From Flavobacteriaceae bacterium UBA3611 (lineage in GTDB: Bacteria > Bacteroidota > Bacteroidia > Flavobacteriales > Flavobacteriaceae), in NCBI GenBank assembly GCA_002375495.1, contig DFLU01000010.1, positions 128,569 to 192,568 of the forward strand: a DNA stretch of 64,000 nucleotides, written 5' to 3'. Under the pieces are notes generated by a model. The model was not told the origin of the DNA. It did not search any database and saw only the letters and a list, made by a program, of their open reading frames with translations. A program made the position numbers and the translations under genes. Below are positions 24,775 to 33,473 of this stretch, one piece after another (positions within the stretch are counted from its first letter, which is position 1; every line of letters begins with the position of its first letter).

Positions 24775-26118
24775 CTAAATTCCTGTGTAATTGGCAGGCG
24801 TAATTACACGCATTTCTGCTTTAATTTCTTCGGAAACTTCTAAGGTTTCAATAAATGCTGCAATTGAAGATTGTGTAATGGCTTCGTTGGTTCGCGTAAG
24901 CCCTTTTAATGCTTCATACGCATTGGGGTAGGCCTCACGTCGCAAAATGGTTTGGATGGCTTCGGCAACTACCGCCCAATTGTTTTCGAGATCTTCGGCA
25001 AACTTCGACTCATTTAAGAGGAGTTTGTTCAGTCCTTTCAACGTAGATTGAAATGCAATGAGCGTATGCCCAATAGGTACTCCGATATTTCGCAGTACGG
25101 TGCTATCGGTTAAATCACGTTGCAATCTGCTAATCGGTAATTTTGCTGATAGGTGCTCAAAAATTGCATTTGCAATACCCAAGTTTCCTTCGCTGTTTTC
25201 AAAATCGATTGGGTTTACTTTGTGTGGCATTGCAGATGATCCCACTTCTCCTTTTTTGATTTTTTGCTTAAAGTAATCCATCGAAACATAGGTCCAAATA
25301 TCACGATCTAGATCTATTAAAATGGTATTGATACGTTTCATACAGTCAAAAAGCGCTGCCATATGGTCGTAATGCTCTATCTGCGTGGTGGGAAACGAAT
25401 GGTGCATTCCCAACTGCTCTTGCACAAAAGTAGTCCCAAAGTCTTTCCAATCTATGTTGGGGTAGGCTACATGGTGGGCGTTAAAATTACCCGTTGCACC
25501 ACCAAATTTTGCTGCACTCTTAATATTGTTCAGCAAATCGAATTGCTCTTCCAAACGCACCACAAATACTTCAATTTCTTTTCCAAGTCGGGTAGGAGAG
25601 GCCGGTTGCCCATGGGTACGTGCCAACATGGGGATGTCTGCCCATTCTGAAGCCAACTCCTTCAGTTTGTCACGTACTTCAAATAATTGCGGTACATACA
25701 CCTCATTCATGGCATCTTTTAAACTCAATGGTATGGCCGTGTTGTTGATATCTTGGGAGGTCAATCCGAAATGGATAAATTCTTTATACGGCTGCAACCC
25801 TAAATCGTCAAATTTTTCCTTTATAAAATATTCAACTGCCTTTACATCATGGTTGGTCACCTTTTCTGTGTTTTTGATATGCTGCGCATCTTCCGAAGAA
25901 AAATCGGAGTACAAGCTTCTCAGTTTTGGAAATAACGAAGTGTCAAATTCGGCTAACTGCGGAAGTGGGATGTTCACCAAAGCAATAAAATATTCAATTT
26001 CTACCTGTACGCGGTATTTTATAAGGGCTTCTTCAGAAAAAAAAGGAACAAGTGCCTCTGTTTTAGAAGCATAGCGACCGTCTATAGGTGAAATGGCTTG
26101 AAGTGCTTGGCTAGACAT
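24775..26118 (-). CDS. purB: Adenylosuccinate lyase
   Basis: 447 residues. It releases fumarate from SAICAR and from adenylosuccinate in purine synthesis. Signature: SSAMPHKVNPIDFENSEGN, the flexible loop with catalytic Ser; also TSQDINNTA and the catalytic-His region (ARTHGQPASPT). Order and length fit the fumarase/aspartase superfamily PurB. Promoter TATCTTTG at 26172-26179 on the minus strand lies about 50 bases upstream. It may stand at the end of a run with the two next minus-strand genes, although its own promoter is clear. Confidence 0.96.
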   Translation of the reverse strand: MSSQALQAISPIDGRYASKTEALVPFFSEEALIKYRVQVEIEYFIALVNIPLPQLAEFDTSLFPKLRSLYSDFSSEDAQHIKNTEKVTNHDVKAVEYFIKEKFDDLGLQPYKEFIHFGLTSQDINNTAIPLSLKDAMNEVYVPQLFEVRDKLKELASEWADIPMLARTHGQPASPTRLGKEIEVFVVRLEEQFDLLNNIKSAAKFGGATGNFNAHHVAYPNIDWKDFGTTFVQEQLGMHHSFPTTQIEHYDHMAALFDCMKRINTILIDLDRDIWTYVSMDYFKQKIKKGEVGSSAMPHKVNPIDFENSEGNLGIANAIFEHLSAKLPISRLQRDLTDSTVLRNIGVPIGHTLIAFQSTLKGLNKLLLNESKFAEDLENNWAVVAEAIQTILRREAYPNAYEALKGLTRTNEAITQSSIAAFIETLEVSEEIKAEMRVITPANYTGI

Positions 26119-26171
26119 GGTATCGGTTTTAAAATGGAAATTTTGTTTGTTTCCTTCGGAAAAGGAAGCTG

Positions 26172-26179
26172 CAAAGATA
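26172..26179 (-). promoter_or_regulatory. Promoter -7 element for purB
   Basis: Plus strand CAAAGATA reads TATCTTTG on the minus strand, 54 bases upstream of the purB ATG. Confidence 0.6.
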
Positions 26180-26255
26180 CTTTTTTCGAAGCGAAAATTT
26201 TAATTCTGGATTCTATATTTCAGTCAGAAAACTATGGAAGCACTGTGTTTAATGC

Positions 26256-26828
26256 TCAAGAATTTTGGTGTTTTGAAATCATGGCAAGTACTTTTTGCCC
26301 CCGATTGATATATCCTGCACTGCCATTGGGTAATTTTTGTGAAATAATGGTAGCCAATTCTGGATGGATCCAATCTATTTCGGTTCCCAAAAAATAGAGG
26401 GCAGTCATGGCTCTTGCTTGGCAGGCAACTTTCTGGTTTGTAATCATCCAATCAAAACAACATTCGGTCATGATCTCTTTGTGTTTTGATGTGAGCACGG
26501 CTCTCACTTCGGCTCGCTCTTTTTTATAATACTCTAGGGTTAGTAATTCGCACAACAACCCGAACGAACGTAGTTGTCCGTCACCCTTAGCGCTTGGAAG
26601 CTTCTGAAAGATTTCATCTAGAAAAGGGTACAGTAACTTTAGCTGTTGTCTGAACACAAATTCGAGTACCCACGTAGCTTTGGTAGCCAATTTTTGGTCT
26701 TTATGAAAACAGTAGTCAATTAGCTCTGCTAAGGTATCTGGATGTGCCAGCACCCAGTTTGCAGCGTTTAACCTGTTTTTCCGATACGCTTTTTCGTAGT
26801 TGATTTGTTGAAATAGTCCTGAAGTCAT
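26256..26828 (-). CDS. Unknown helical protein next to purB
   Basis: 190 residues, all-helical in appearance, with HEAT-like rhythm (TKATWVLEFVF, RSFGLLCELLTLEYY, QARAMTALYFLGT). I know no function; similar flavobacterial proteins are sometimes labelled adenylosuccinate lyase only because of their neighbour, and none of the purB motifs is present. It starts two bases after the sirtuin stop on the same strand, so the two are likely co-transcribed. Confidence 0.65.
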   Translation of the reverse strand: MTSGLFQQINYEKAYRKNRLNAANWVLAHPDTLAELIDYCFHKDQKLATKATWVLEFVFRQQLKLLYPFLDEIFQKLPSAKGDGQLRSFGLLCELLTLEYYKKERAEVRAVLTSKHKEIMTECCFDWMITNQKVACQARAMTALYFLGTEIDWIHPELATIISQKLPNGSAGYINRGQKVLAMISKHQNS

Positions 26829-26830
26829 CC

Positions 26831-27511
26831 CTAATTCATATTTGCTATTTCTTGCACTACTTTGGGTACGCCTGTGGTCGCTTTTTCAGCAAAAACAGTG
26901 ATGCGTGAATTGCTTTGTAGCGACGGATTGGGGTCTACAAAATAACAATGCGCATCAGGCCCTGCATATTGAATGAGCCCCGCAGCTGGATAGACCTGCA
27001 TCGAAGTGCCCACAACGATTACTACATCAGCTTTTTCAACCTCGATGGCCGCTACTTCTATAAGCGGAACAGCTTCACCAAACCAAACAATATGTGGTCT
27101 AAGCTGATGGTTGTGTTCACAGAAATCGCCTAAATTTAAATCGGTTTTCCAATCTAAAATTAAGTCTTCATCGAAGGTGCTACGCACTTTCAACAGTTCG
27201 CCATGCAGATGTAACACTTTGGTGCTCCCCGCACGTTCGTGCAGATCGTCTACGTTTTGGGTAATAATAGTTACATCGTGGTTTTTTTCGAGTTCGGCGA
27301 GAGCCAAGTGCGCTTTGTTGGGTTCTACTTCTAGCAATTGCCTGCGCCGTTGATTGTAAAAATCGAGCACCAACTCAGGGTTTCTGGCAAATCCTTGTGG
27401 AGATGCGACGGTCATCACATCGTGGCCTTCCCAAAGCCCATTGCTATCACGAAATGTTTTAAGTCCGCTCTCAGCACTCACTCCCGCTCCTGTAAGTACG
27501 GCTATTTTCAT
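26831..27511 (-). CDS. cobB: Sirtuin (class III CobB-like) without zinc cysteines
   Basis: 226 residues. Sirtuin core motifs: TGAGVSAESGLKTFRDSNGLW (NAD binding), TQNVDDLHERAG (catalytic region) and HLHGE with the catalytic His H103. FYNQR (Y52, R55) is the YxxR pair of class III sirtuins that remove succinyl or malonyl groups. The zinc module between about 105 and 140 (KVRSTFDEDLILDWKTDLNLGDFCEHNHQLRP) contains one Cys (C131) instead of the usual four. The fold may be zinc-free. It precedes the 190-residue gene by two bases. Confidence 0.88.
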   Translation of the reverse strand: MKIAVLTGAGVSAESGLKTFRDSNGLWEGHDVMTVASPQGFARNPELVLDFYNQRRRQLLEVEPNKAHLALAELEKNHDVTIITQNVDDLHERAGSTKVLHLHGELLKVRSTFDEDLILDWKTDLNLGDFCEHNHQLRPHIVWFGEAVPLIEVAAIEVEKADVVIVVGTSMQVYPAAGLIQYAGPDAHCYFVDPNPSLQSNSRITVFAEKATTGVPKVVQEIANMN

Positions 27512-27613
27512 TATAAGTTTGTTAAAAGACCAAGGTACTAACTATTTTGCATTCAAGACAAGGACGTCGGTAGCAAGTTGTACCTAGAGCTTAGTACCTC
27601 TTAAAAATTTCTT

Positions 27614-27621
27614 TATTTTCG
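27614..27621 (+). promoter_or_regulatory. Possible promoter -7 element for trmH
   Basis: TATTTTCG is a one-base variant of TAnnTTTG and sits 16 bases before the TTG start. No -33 box is obvious, so confidence is low. Confidence 0.35.
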
Positions 27622-27637
27622 TAAAAAACACCATCTT

Positions 27638-28297
27638 TTGGACCAAGATCTATTTAACCATCTACAAAGTTTTTTAACCGAGCGTCGCATGGCCCTTTTC
27701 AAAGAGGTTCTTAACAAGCGCACTCGACATTTTACGGTAGTTACCGAAGATGTGTACCAATTGCACAACACCAGCGCTGTGATGCGAACGTGTGATGTGT
27801 TTGGGATTCAAGACCTGTATGTAGTAGAAGAGCTGGCCGGGAAGCGAATTGACAAAGAGATTGCGATGGGGGCGCAAAAATGGGTGAGTTTACAACGTCG
27901 CAGTAGCATACAAGAATGTATTGCTGAGGTAAAAGAAAAAGGCTATCGGGTAATTGCAACGACTCCGCATCATGACGCCCATAATCTACACGATTTTGAC
28001 GTGACCCAAAAAGCGGCGTTTTTCTTCGGAAAGGAGAGTGATGGGTTGAGTGATATCGTGATGGAAGCGGCAGATGGATATTTAAAAATTCCGATGTATG
28101 GTTTTACTGAAAGTTTAAATATTTCGGTCTCGGCGGCGATTATTCTACAGCAAGTGGTAACCAAACTGAAGCAGACAGAAATCGGTTGGCAGCTTTCCGA
28201 AGAGGAAAAACTAGAAATTGAATTCGAATGGATGAAACGTACGATAAAAAGCCATAAAAAAATAATTGAACGATTTCAGCAAGATAAAAAATTGTAA
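27638..28297 (+). CDS. trmH: tRNA (guanosine(18)-2'-O)-methyltransferase TrmH
   Basis: 219 residues. SPOUT methyltransferase that methylates the 2'-hydroxyl of G18 in tRNA. Motif 1: HNTSAVMRTCDVFGIQDLYVVE; motif 2: FFFGKESDGLSDIVMEAAD; motif 3: IPMYGFTESLNISVSAAIIL. An RNA-binding N-terminal helix extension is also present. The start is TTG (27638): the next ATG, 18 codons further, would cut into the N-terminal helix LFNHLQSFLTERRMALFKEV. Confidence 0.92.
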   Translation: MDQDLFNHLQSFLTERRMALFKEVLNKRTRHFTVVTEDVYQLHNTSAVMRTCDVFGIQDLYVVEELAGKRIDKEIAMGAQKWVSLQRRSSIQECIAEVKEKGYRVIATTPHHDAHNLHDFDVTQKAAFFFGKESDGLSDIVMEAADGYLKIPMYGFTESLNISVSAAIILQQVVTKLKQTEIGWQLSEEEKLEIEFEWMKRTIKSHKKIIERFQQDKKL

Positions 28298-28323
28298 CTT
28301 TAGAGGAGTATAAATACTTCGTT

Positions 28324-29616
28324 ATGAAAAAGTTATATTCGATTCTCTTAGGTTTTACAGCAATAATTTTCATGGCATGCGGTGGAAACGAATCTGGAAA
28401 CCAAGGAAGTGTTCGAGACGCCATTGTTCCTGTTCAGGAGAAATTAGAGGCAGTAACACAAGAAGGTACTGCAAGTATTTCACTGAAAACTATGGATGCC
28501 TTGCAAACATACGATAAGGCAAATGGAAGGTATGTTTTCAATAAAAATAATGAGGTAGAGAACCTTACCCCTGGTACGGTTGTTTTGTTTGAAGGACATT
28601 CTTTACGCAAAATAGCTTCGGTTTCTTCGGATGGAAATAAAACCATGGTCACTACAGAGTTTGCCAAGCTAACCGATTATTATAAAGAACTGGATTTAAG
28701 CTATACGGCACCAGTAAACTGGGGAGACGACACTGCTATGGCAGGTACATCGGTTAAAGTTGGCACCCCAATTGCCACGATGATCCAGCCAATGCCTACA
28801 TTACTTGCTGCACAAGCATCTCAATCGGTTGAATTGAAGACGAAGGTAAAAGGTTGGGATATTGAAATTAAGGTAGAACCTGAGGGAGACGACATGAAGT
28901 TGGAATTGGTAGCTAAAAAAGAGCATCTGTGTAGCATTAAAGCTGAAGGCAAAATTTCTTCTTTTGAAAGTACTTCGGAAATCAGAATATCAGACGGGCA
29001 AACACAACATTTCTCCTACGATAATCGTGGAATGAGCGGTGAAATGGAAGTGAAATTTGCGGCGGTAGGATTGGGCAGTGAAGTGGCCATGCTTGAAATA
29101 CCTGCAAAAATTGAAAAGACAATTTTAGTACAAGGCATTATTCCAGTGACTTTGCGGTTAAAAGCGAATTTGAAGATTTTTCCCGAAGTAGCCGTAGGTA
29201 GCAGTAGCCAAGTGAGTATGAAATTAACGTACGATAGCAACGCCGGATTTGTATTCGATGGCTCCCGACTTACCCCTAGAGGCGCGATTGAAGGTGCCAA
29301 TCCAGAACAAACGGGCGATTCGAACACGGCTACTCCTGCCATTGCAGGCATGGGAGTTGGAGTAGAGTTTCCGCGTTTTGAAATTGGTATTTTTGGAGAG
29401 TTGGTCGTACCGTATTTACTCTTAGATAATACGTTTTCATCATATTTAAGTACTGGGCTTGCAGGTGGGGCTCCGCCTTGTCACTTAGCAAGGTTAAAAT
29501 ACAAGTCTAAAGCAGGAGTAACCATGAATTTCCTGGGTGTAGCCTCTATACATAATGACTATACTATTTTTGAGAAAGAAAAGAAATGGACTTCAGAAGG
29601 TTCGTATTGTGATTAG
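28324..29616 (+). CDS. Lipoprotein of unknown function (430 aa)
   Basis: Lipoprotein signal MKKLYSILLGFTAIIFMAC places the Cys near residue 19, followed by a GGNESG linker. The body lacks any motif I recognise: repeated beta-type stretches with Val, Lys and Glu, a middle segment with KTKVKGWDIEIKVEPEG, and a C-terminal stretch of Gly and hydrophobic residues (TPAIAGMGVGVEFPRFEIGIFGELVVPYLLLD). The C-terminal Cys residues (PPCHLARLKYKSK..., and YCD at the end) could form a disulfide. It starts 26 bases after trmH. Confidence 0.6.
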   Translation: MKKLYSILLGFTAIIFMACGGNESGNQGSVRDAIVPVQEKLEAVTQEGTASISLKTMDALQTYDKANGRYVFNKNNEVENLTPGTVVLFEGHSLRKIASVSSDGNKTMVTTEFAKLTDYYKELDLSYTAPVNWGDDTAMAGTSVKVGTPIATMIQPMPTLLAAQASQSVELKTKVKGWDIEIKVEPEGDDMKLELVAKKEHLCSIKAEGKISSFESTSEIRISDGQTQHFSYDNRGMSGEMEVKFAAVGLGSEVAMLEIPAKIEKTILVQGIIPVTLRLKANLKIFPEVAVGSSSQVSMKLTYDSNAGFVFDGSRLTPRGAIEGANPEQTGDSNTATPAIAGMGVGVEFPRFEIGIFGELVVPYLLLDNTFSSYLSTGLAGGAPPCHLARLKYKSKAGVTMNFLGVASIHNDYTIFEKEKKWTSEGSYCD

Positions 29617-29672
29617 TTCAAAAAGTAGGATTAGATTTTTAGATAAATTCAACTAATTAAGATAAATATACT

Positions 29673-30047
29673 ATGAAATACAACACGGTAGGTTGGTTCG
29701 AAATTCCCGTTACCAATATGGAACGCGCCGTAGCTTTCTATGAAGCAGCGCTAGATTGCAAAATTACGGTACATAACCTTGGCGGATTGCTCATGGGATG
29801 GTTTCCTAGCCAAGGAGACGCTTACGGTGCCACCGGATCTCTTGTACAGCAAGAAAGTTATGTGCCTAGCCACGAAGGAACCTTGGTGTATATAACCTGT
29901 GACGACCTTCAACAAGAGCTCGATAGAATCCCCGAAGCGGGAGGAAAGGTGTTACAACCAAAAACACAAATCTCTCCAGAGCATGGCTACATGGGGATTT
30001 TTGAAGATTCTGAAGGGAATAGGGTAGGTTTACATTCCAGAAAATGA
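29673..30047 (+). CDS. VOC family (glyoxalase-like) protein
   Basis: 124 residues with the VOC fold: GWFEIPVTNMERAVAFYEAALDCKIT at the start, YITCDDLQQELDRIPEAGGKVLQPK in the second repeat, and GYMGIFEDSEGNRVGLHSR at the end, where the E/H metal ligands of the family usually lie. Members bind a metal and act on small molecules or give antibiotic resistance; no substrate can be named. The gene stands between the unknown lipoprotein and rdgB on the same strand. Confidence 0.85.
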   Translation: MKYNTVGWFEIPVTNMERAVAFYEAALDCKITVHNLGGLLMGWFPSQGDAYGATGSLVQQESYVPSHEGTLVYITCDDLQQELDRIPEAGGKVLQPKTQISPEHGYMGIFEDSEGNRVGLHSRK

Positions 30048-30132
30048 CGTTAAATTAATTACAAAAACACGAGTTTGGAATAATATATTAGGCTATTGCC
30101 ATATTTTCGTATTTCACAAACCCATTTTTTTG

Positions 30133-30708
30133 ATGAAACTCGTTTTTGCCACCCATAACCAAAATAAATTCAAAGAAGTACAATTGTTATTGCCCTCGCA
30201 TATCGAGCTTCTAAATTTAAACGATATTGGCTGTACCAAAGATATTCCTGAAACGGCAGATACCATAGAAGGCAATGCAGTCTTAAAAGCCGAATACGTC
30301 AAAAACCATTTTGGTTACGATTGCTTTGCAGACGATACCGGATTGGAAGTAACGGCACTTAATGGTGATCCAGGGGTTTATAGTGCCCGCTATGCAGGAG
30401 AGGAAAAAAGCGCAGCTGCCAACATTCAAAAATTACTCACTGAACTTGAGGGGAAAGAAAATCGACATGCTCGTTTTAAAACAGCTATTGCATTAACGGT
30501 GGGATTAGAATCTGTAATGTTCATTGGTCTATGTGATGGAGCCATCACAACCACAGAACGAGGTGAAAAAGGATTTGGATACGACCCAGTTTTTTTGCCT
30601 GAGGGTAAAACCGAAACCTTTGCTGAAATGTCACTGACTGAAAAAAGCGATATTGGGCATCGCGGTAAGGCCATGCGGCAGCTTATCGCGTACCTAACCA
30701 AAGGTTAA
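30133..30708 (+). CDS. rdgB: XTP/dITP diphosphatase (RdgB/HAM1)
   Basis: 191 residues. It hydrolyses dITP, XTP and other non-canonical purine triphosphates to monophosphates. Key motifs: FATHNQNKFKEV (substrate-binding TxNxxK), FADDTGLEV, GDPGVYSARYAG and FGYDPVF. The ATG at 30133 is chosen over a TTG one codon earlier because the family begins M-K-L-V-F-A. The stop abuts the stop of the convergent outer-membrane protein gene. Confidence 0.94.
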   Translation: MKLVFATHNQNKFKEVQLLLPSHIELLNLNDIGCTKDIPETADTIEGNAVLKAEYVKNHFGYDCFADDTGLEVTALNGDPGVYSARYAGEEKSAAANIQKLLTELEGKENRHARFKTAIALTVGLESVMFIGLCDGAITTTERGEKGFGYDPVFLPEGKTETFAEMSLTEKSDIGHRGKAMRQLIAYLTKG

Positions 30709-31314
30709 TTAGTTGTTCAAGATGAGGTTTAACGGAACTTTCACTCCGAAAAAGAAGTGAAATCGGTTCGACTCATCCACCACATCTGTAACTCCAGAAA
30801 TAATACCGCCTTCAAGGGTGAGCACTTCTTCGAATCGATACTGAAAAGCTCCTTTTATTAAGAAATCTATGTTTTTGTAATTATTTCCTTGAATTTCATC
30901 AACATTGCTAAAATCTGGCTCGTTAAGTAAAAACCCAGGTCCTGCGCCAATATTCACATATAGGCCACTATTAAATAGTTCTCCAGTAACACTTGCTATT
31001 ACATTGATGCTATTAATACCGTCTGTATTGTAATTTGGGGTAGAGGTAGTAACGTAAAATACTTCTCCCATAAAGCCCAAAAAACTATCAGAATAATATG
31101 CAACATACCCTCCAAAAGCTATATTGGCGTCTGTTTCTGTAGTTACTACACCTTCTCCTGCACCAGTGCCTGTTATCACTATAGTGCCGCTATCAGGTCT
31201 CTGGAAAGCAGTTCTATGATAGCCTACCGAAGGACCAACCTCTAACGTTTGCGCAACAAGACTGCTGCTAAAAATTAATAATAGTAGCGTAAGGAATGGG
31301 TTTTGAAGATTCAT
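30709..31314 (-). CDS. Outer-membrane beta-barrel-like protein
   Basis: 201 residues. A signal peptide ends near LVAQ (about residue 22). The rest has alternating polar and hydrophobic segments with many Gly and Asn residues, the look of a small 8-10-strand OmpA/OmpW-type barrel (VGPSVGYHRTAFQ, FGGYVAYYSDSFLGFMGEVFYVT, INIGAGPGFLLN, FHFFFGVKVPLNLIL at the end). No other domain is seen. It is convergent with rdgB and has no clear partner gene. Confidence 0.65.
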   Translation of the reverse strand: MNLQNPFLTLLLLIFSSSLVAQTLEVGPSVGYHRTAFQRPDSGTIVITGTGAGEGVVTTETDANIAFGGYVAYYSDSFLGFMGEVFYVTTSTPNYNTDGINSINVIASVTGELFNSGLYVNIGAGPGFLLNEPDFSNVDEIQGNNYKNIDFLIKGAFQYRFEEVLTLEGGIISGVTDVVDESNRFHFFFGVKVPLNLILNN

Positions 31315-31422
31315 GGGAGTTTTATTGTGATTATACCAGACAAATATGATTAAAATGAAACAATTCTAAGAATTGTTTTCATAAAAATTACTTAACTTAT
31401 ATTTTGTCCTAAAATTAAAGAC

Positions 31423-31430
31423 TACCTTTG
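31423..31430 (+). promoter_or_regulatory. Promoter -7 element for the DEAD-box gene
   Basis: TACCTTTG followed by C matches TAnnTTTG. It stands about 100 bases before the ATG, so the transcript would carry a leader of roughly 95 bases, long for this kind of genome. Possible RNA-level control is inferred only from that length. Confidence 0.55.
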
Positions 31431-31531
31431 CGCCTTGAAAAATCCTCAGGGTGAGGTAGTACTGCACGAAGTGATAGGTTTATTTGTCAGGTTTGCTTCA
31501 GTAAGTACAAATAAACAGATTACAATTTTTT

Positions 31532-33379
31532 ATGTCTAAATTCCAAGAATTAGGCCTTGGGGAAAATTTCCTAAAGGCAATTACCGACATGGGTTTTGAA
31601 AACCCAAGTGAAGTACAAGAAAAAGCAATTCCAATTTTATTAGAAAAAGATACCGACCTGGTGGCGCTGGCGCAAACGGGAACTGGTAAAACGGCAGCCT
31701 TTGGCTTCCCAATGCTTCAACAAATTGATGTGGAGAGCCGCACAACCCAGGGACTTATCCTTTCTCCAACTCGGGAGCTGTGCATGCAAATTACCAACGA
31801 GATGAATAACTACGGAAAGTACCTAAAAGGACTTAACGTCGTGGCCATTTACGGGGGAGCAAGTATTACCGAACAAGCCAAACAAATTAAAAGAGGAGCG
31901 CAAGTTATTGTTGCTACTCCGGGTAGAATGAAAGATATGATTGGCCGACGCATGATCGACATCTCTAAAATTGAGTATTGTGTGCTCGATGAAGCCGATG
32001 AAATGCTGAATATGGGCTTTTACGAAGATATTACTGAAATTTTATCGCATTCGCCTGAAGATAAAAGTACATGGCTTTTTAGTGCTACCATGCCAAAAGA
32101 AGTGGCAAGTATCGCAAAAAAATTCATGCACAACCCTATCGAGATTACTGTGGGTTCTAAAAATGTTGGCGCAGCCAATGTTTCGCACGAATACTATATG
32201 GTAAATGCTCGTGATAGATACCAAGCGTTGAAACGTTTAGCAGATGCCAATCCGGATATCTTTTCGGTAGTATTCTGTAGAACCAAACGAGACACCCAAA
32301 AAGTTGCAGAACAACTCATCGCCGATGGCTATAATGCGGGTGCTATTCATGGTGATTTGAGCCAGAACCAAAGGGATATTGTGATGAAACAATTCCGTAC
32401 CCGTCAAATACAGATGATGGTGGCTACCGATGTGGCTGCACGTGGAATTGATGTAGACGATATCACACACGTAATCAACTATCAGTTGCCCGACGAAATT
32501 GAAACCTATACGCACCGAAGTGGTCGTACAGGGCGTGCCGGAAAAGAAGGGATTTCGATGGTGATCGTTTCAAAAAGTGAAGCGAGAAAAATTAAGCAGA
32601 TCGAGAAAATCATTCAGCAAAAATTTCAGAAGAAAGAGATTCCGTCAGGAATGGAAATCTGTGAAAAACAACTGATGCACCTTGCCAATAACATCAAGGA
32701 AACGGAAATAAACCACGATATAGACGTATATCTTCCGCAGATAGATGAAGCGCTTAAAGATTTCAGTAAAGAAGAACTCATCAAAAAATTCTTCTCGGTA
32801 GAATTTACCCGTTTTTACAATTATTACCAAAAAGCAAAAGACCTGAATGTTATCGCAGGAGATCCCTCAACTTCAGAGAATAAAGATTCGGTTCGTTTCT
32901 TCTTAAATGTAGGCTCCAGAGACGATTTCAACTGGATGAGCCTGAAAGATTTCTTGAAAGATTTACTGAGCCTTGGCCAAGATGAGGTGTACAAGGTAGA
33001 TGTAAAAGATAACTTTTCGTTTTTCAATGTAGACACCAAGCACAAAGAATTGGTAGAAGGTATCTTTACCGATTTCCAGATGGACGGTAGGAATGTGAAT
33101 GTTGAAATCTCAACAGATACAGGCCGTGGCGGTGGCGGACGCAAAGGTGGCCGTGGTGGTCGTAGCGGACGAGATAGCCGTTCTTTTAAAGGAAAAGATC
33201 GCGGAAGAAGAGGTGACGACAAACGTGGCAGACGCGGTGATGACAGAAAGAGCAAGGGCGGTGGATTTAAAAAAAGCGGTGATTCTGGAGACGAATTTAA
33301 ATCGAAATTTTCAGGAAAACGCAGAGGAAAAAGCAAGCCTGAAAGTAAAGGTACCGGCGGAAAAAGACGTCGCGGATAG
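31532..33379 (+). CDS. DEAD-box ATP-dependent RNA helicase (CshA/DeaD-like)
   Basis: 615 residues. Two RecA-like domains carry Q motif, AQTGTGKT (I), DEAD (II), SAT (III) and HRSGRTGRAG (VI). A DbpA/DeaD-type RNA-binding domain follows (about 445-525: RFFLNVGSRDDFNWMSLKDFLKDLL), then a long Arg/Gly/Lys-rich tail (about 530-615) with RGGRGGRSGRD-like and RRGDD repeats. Such tails bind RNA and favour condensates in other helicases. It would unwind structured RNA in ribosome assembly or decay, often cold-induced. Single-gene unit with a long leader. Confidence 0.93.
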   Translation: MSKFQELGLGENFLKAITDMGFENPSEVQEKAIPILLEKDTDLVALAQTGTGKTAAFGFPMLQQIDVESRTTQGLILSPTRELCMQITNEMNNYGKYLKGLNVVAIYGGASITEQAKQIKRGAQVIVATPGRMKDMIGRRMIDISKIEYCVLDEADEMLNMGFYEDITEILSHSPEDKSTWLFSATMPKEVASIAKKFMHNPIEITVGSKNVGAANVSHEYYMVNARDRYQALKRLADANPDIFSVVFCRTKRDTQKVAEQLIADGYNAGAIHGDLSQNQRDIVMKQFRTRQIQMMVATDVAARGIDVDDITHVINYQLPDEIETYTHRSGRTGRAGKEGISMVIVSKSEARKIKQIEKIIQQKFQKKEIPSGMEICEKQLMHLANNIKETEINHDIDVYLPQIDEALKDFSKEELIKKFFSVEFTRFYNYYQKAKDLNVIAGDPSTSENKDSVRFFLNVGSRDDFNWMSLKDFLKDLLSLGQDEVYKVDVKDNFSFFNVDTKHKELVEGIFTDFQMDGRNVNVEISTDTGRGGGGRKGGRGGRSGRDSRSFKGKDRGRRGDDKRGRRGDDRKSKGGGFKKSGDSGDEFKSKFSGKRRGKSKPESKGTGGKRRRG

Positions 33380-33473
33380 CAATTGGCGTAAAATTTAAAG
33401 CCATTCACAGATTCTTAATGAAACTTTGGCACACATTTTACGTCTTATTATGTACTTTTACCGTGTTGGTGCT

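Noticed and set aside
26831..27511. Sirtuin as part of an anti-phage system (Thoeris or DSR type)
   Set aside because: It is a short, CobB-sized protein in a conserved housekeeping context with purB and trmH, with no TIR, SIR2-HerA or defence neighbours.
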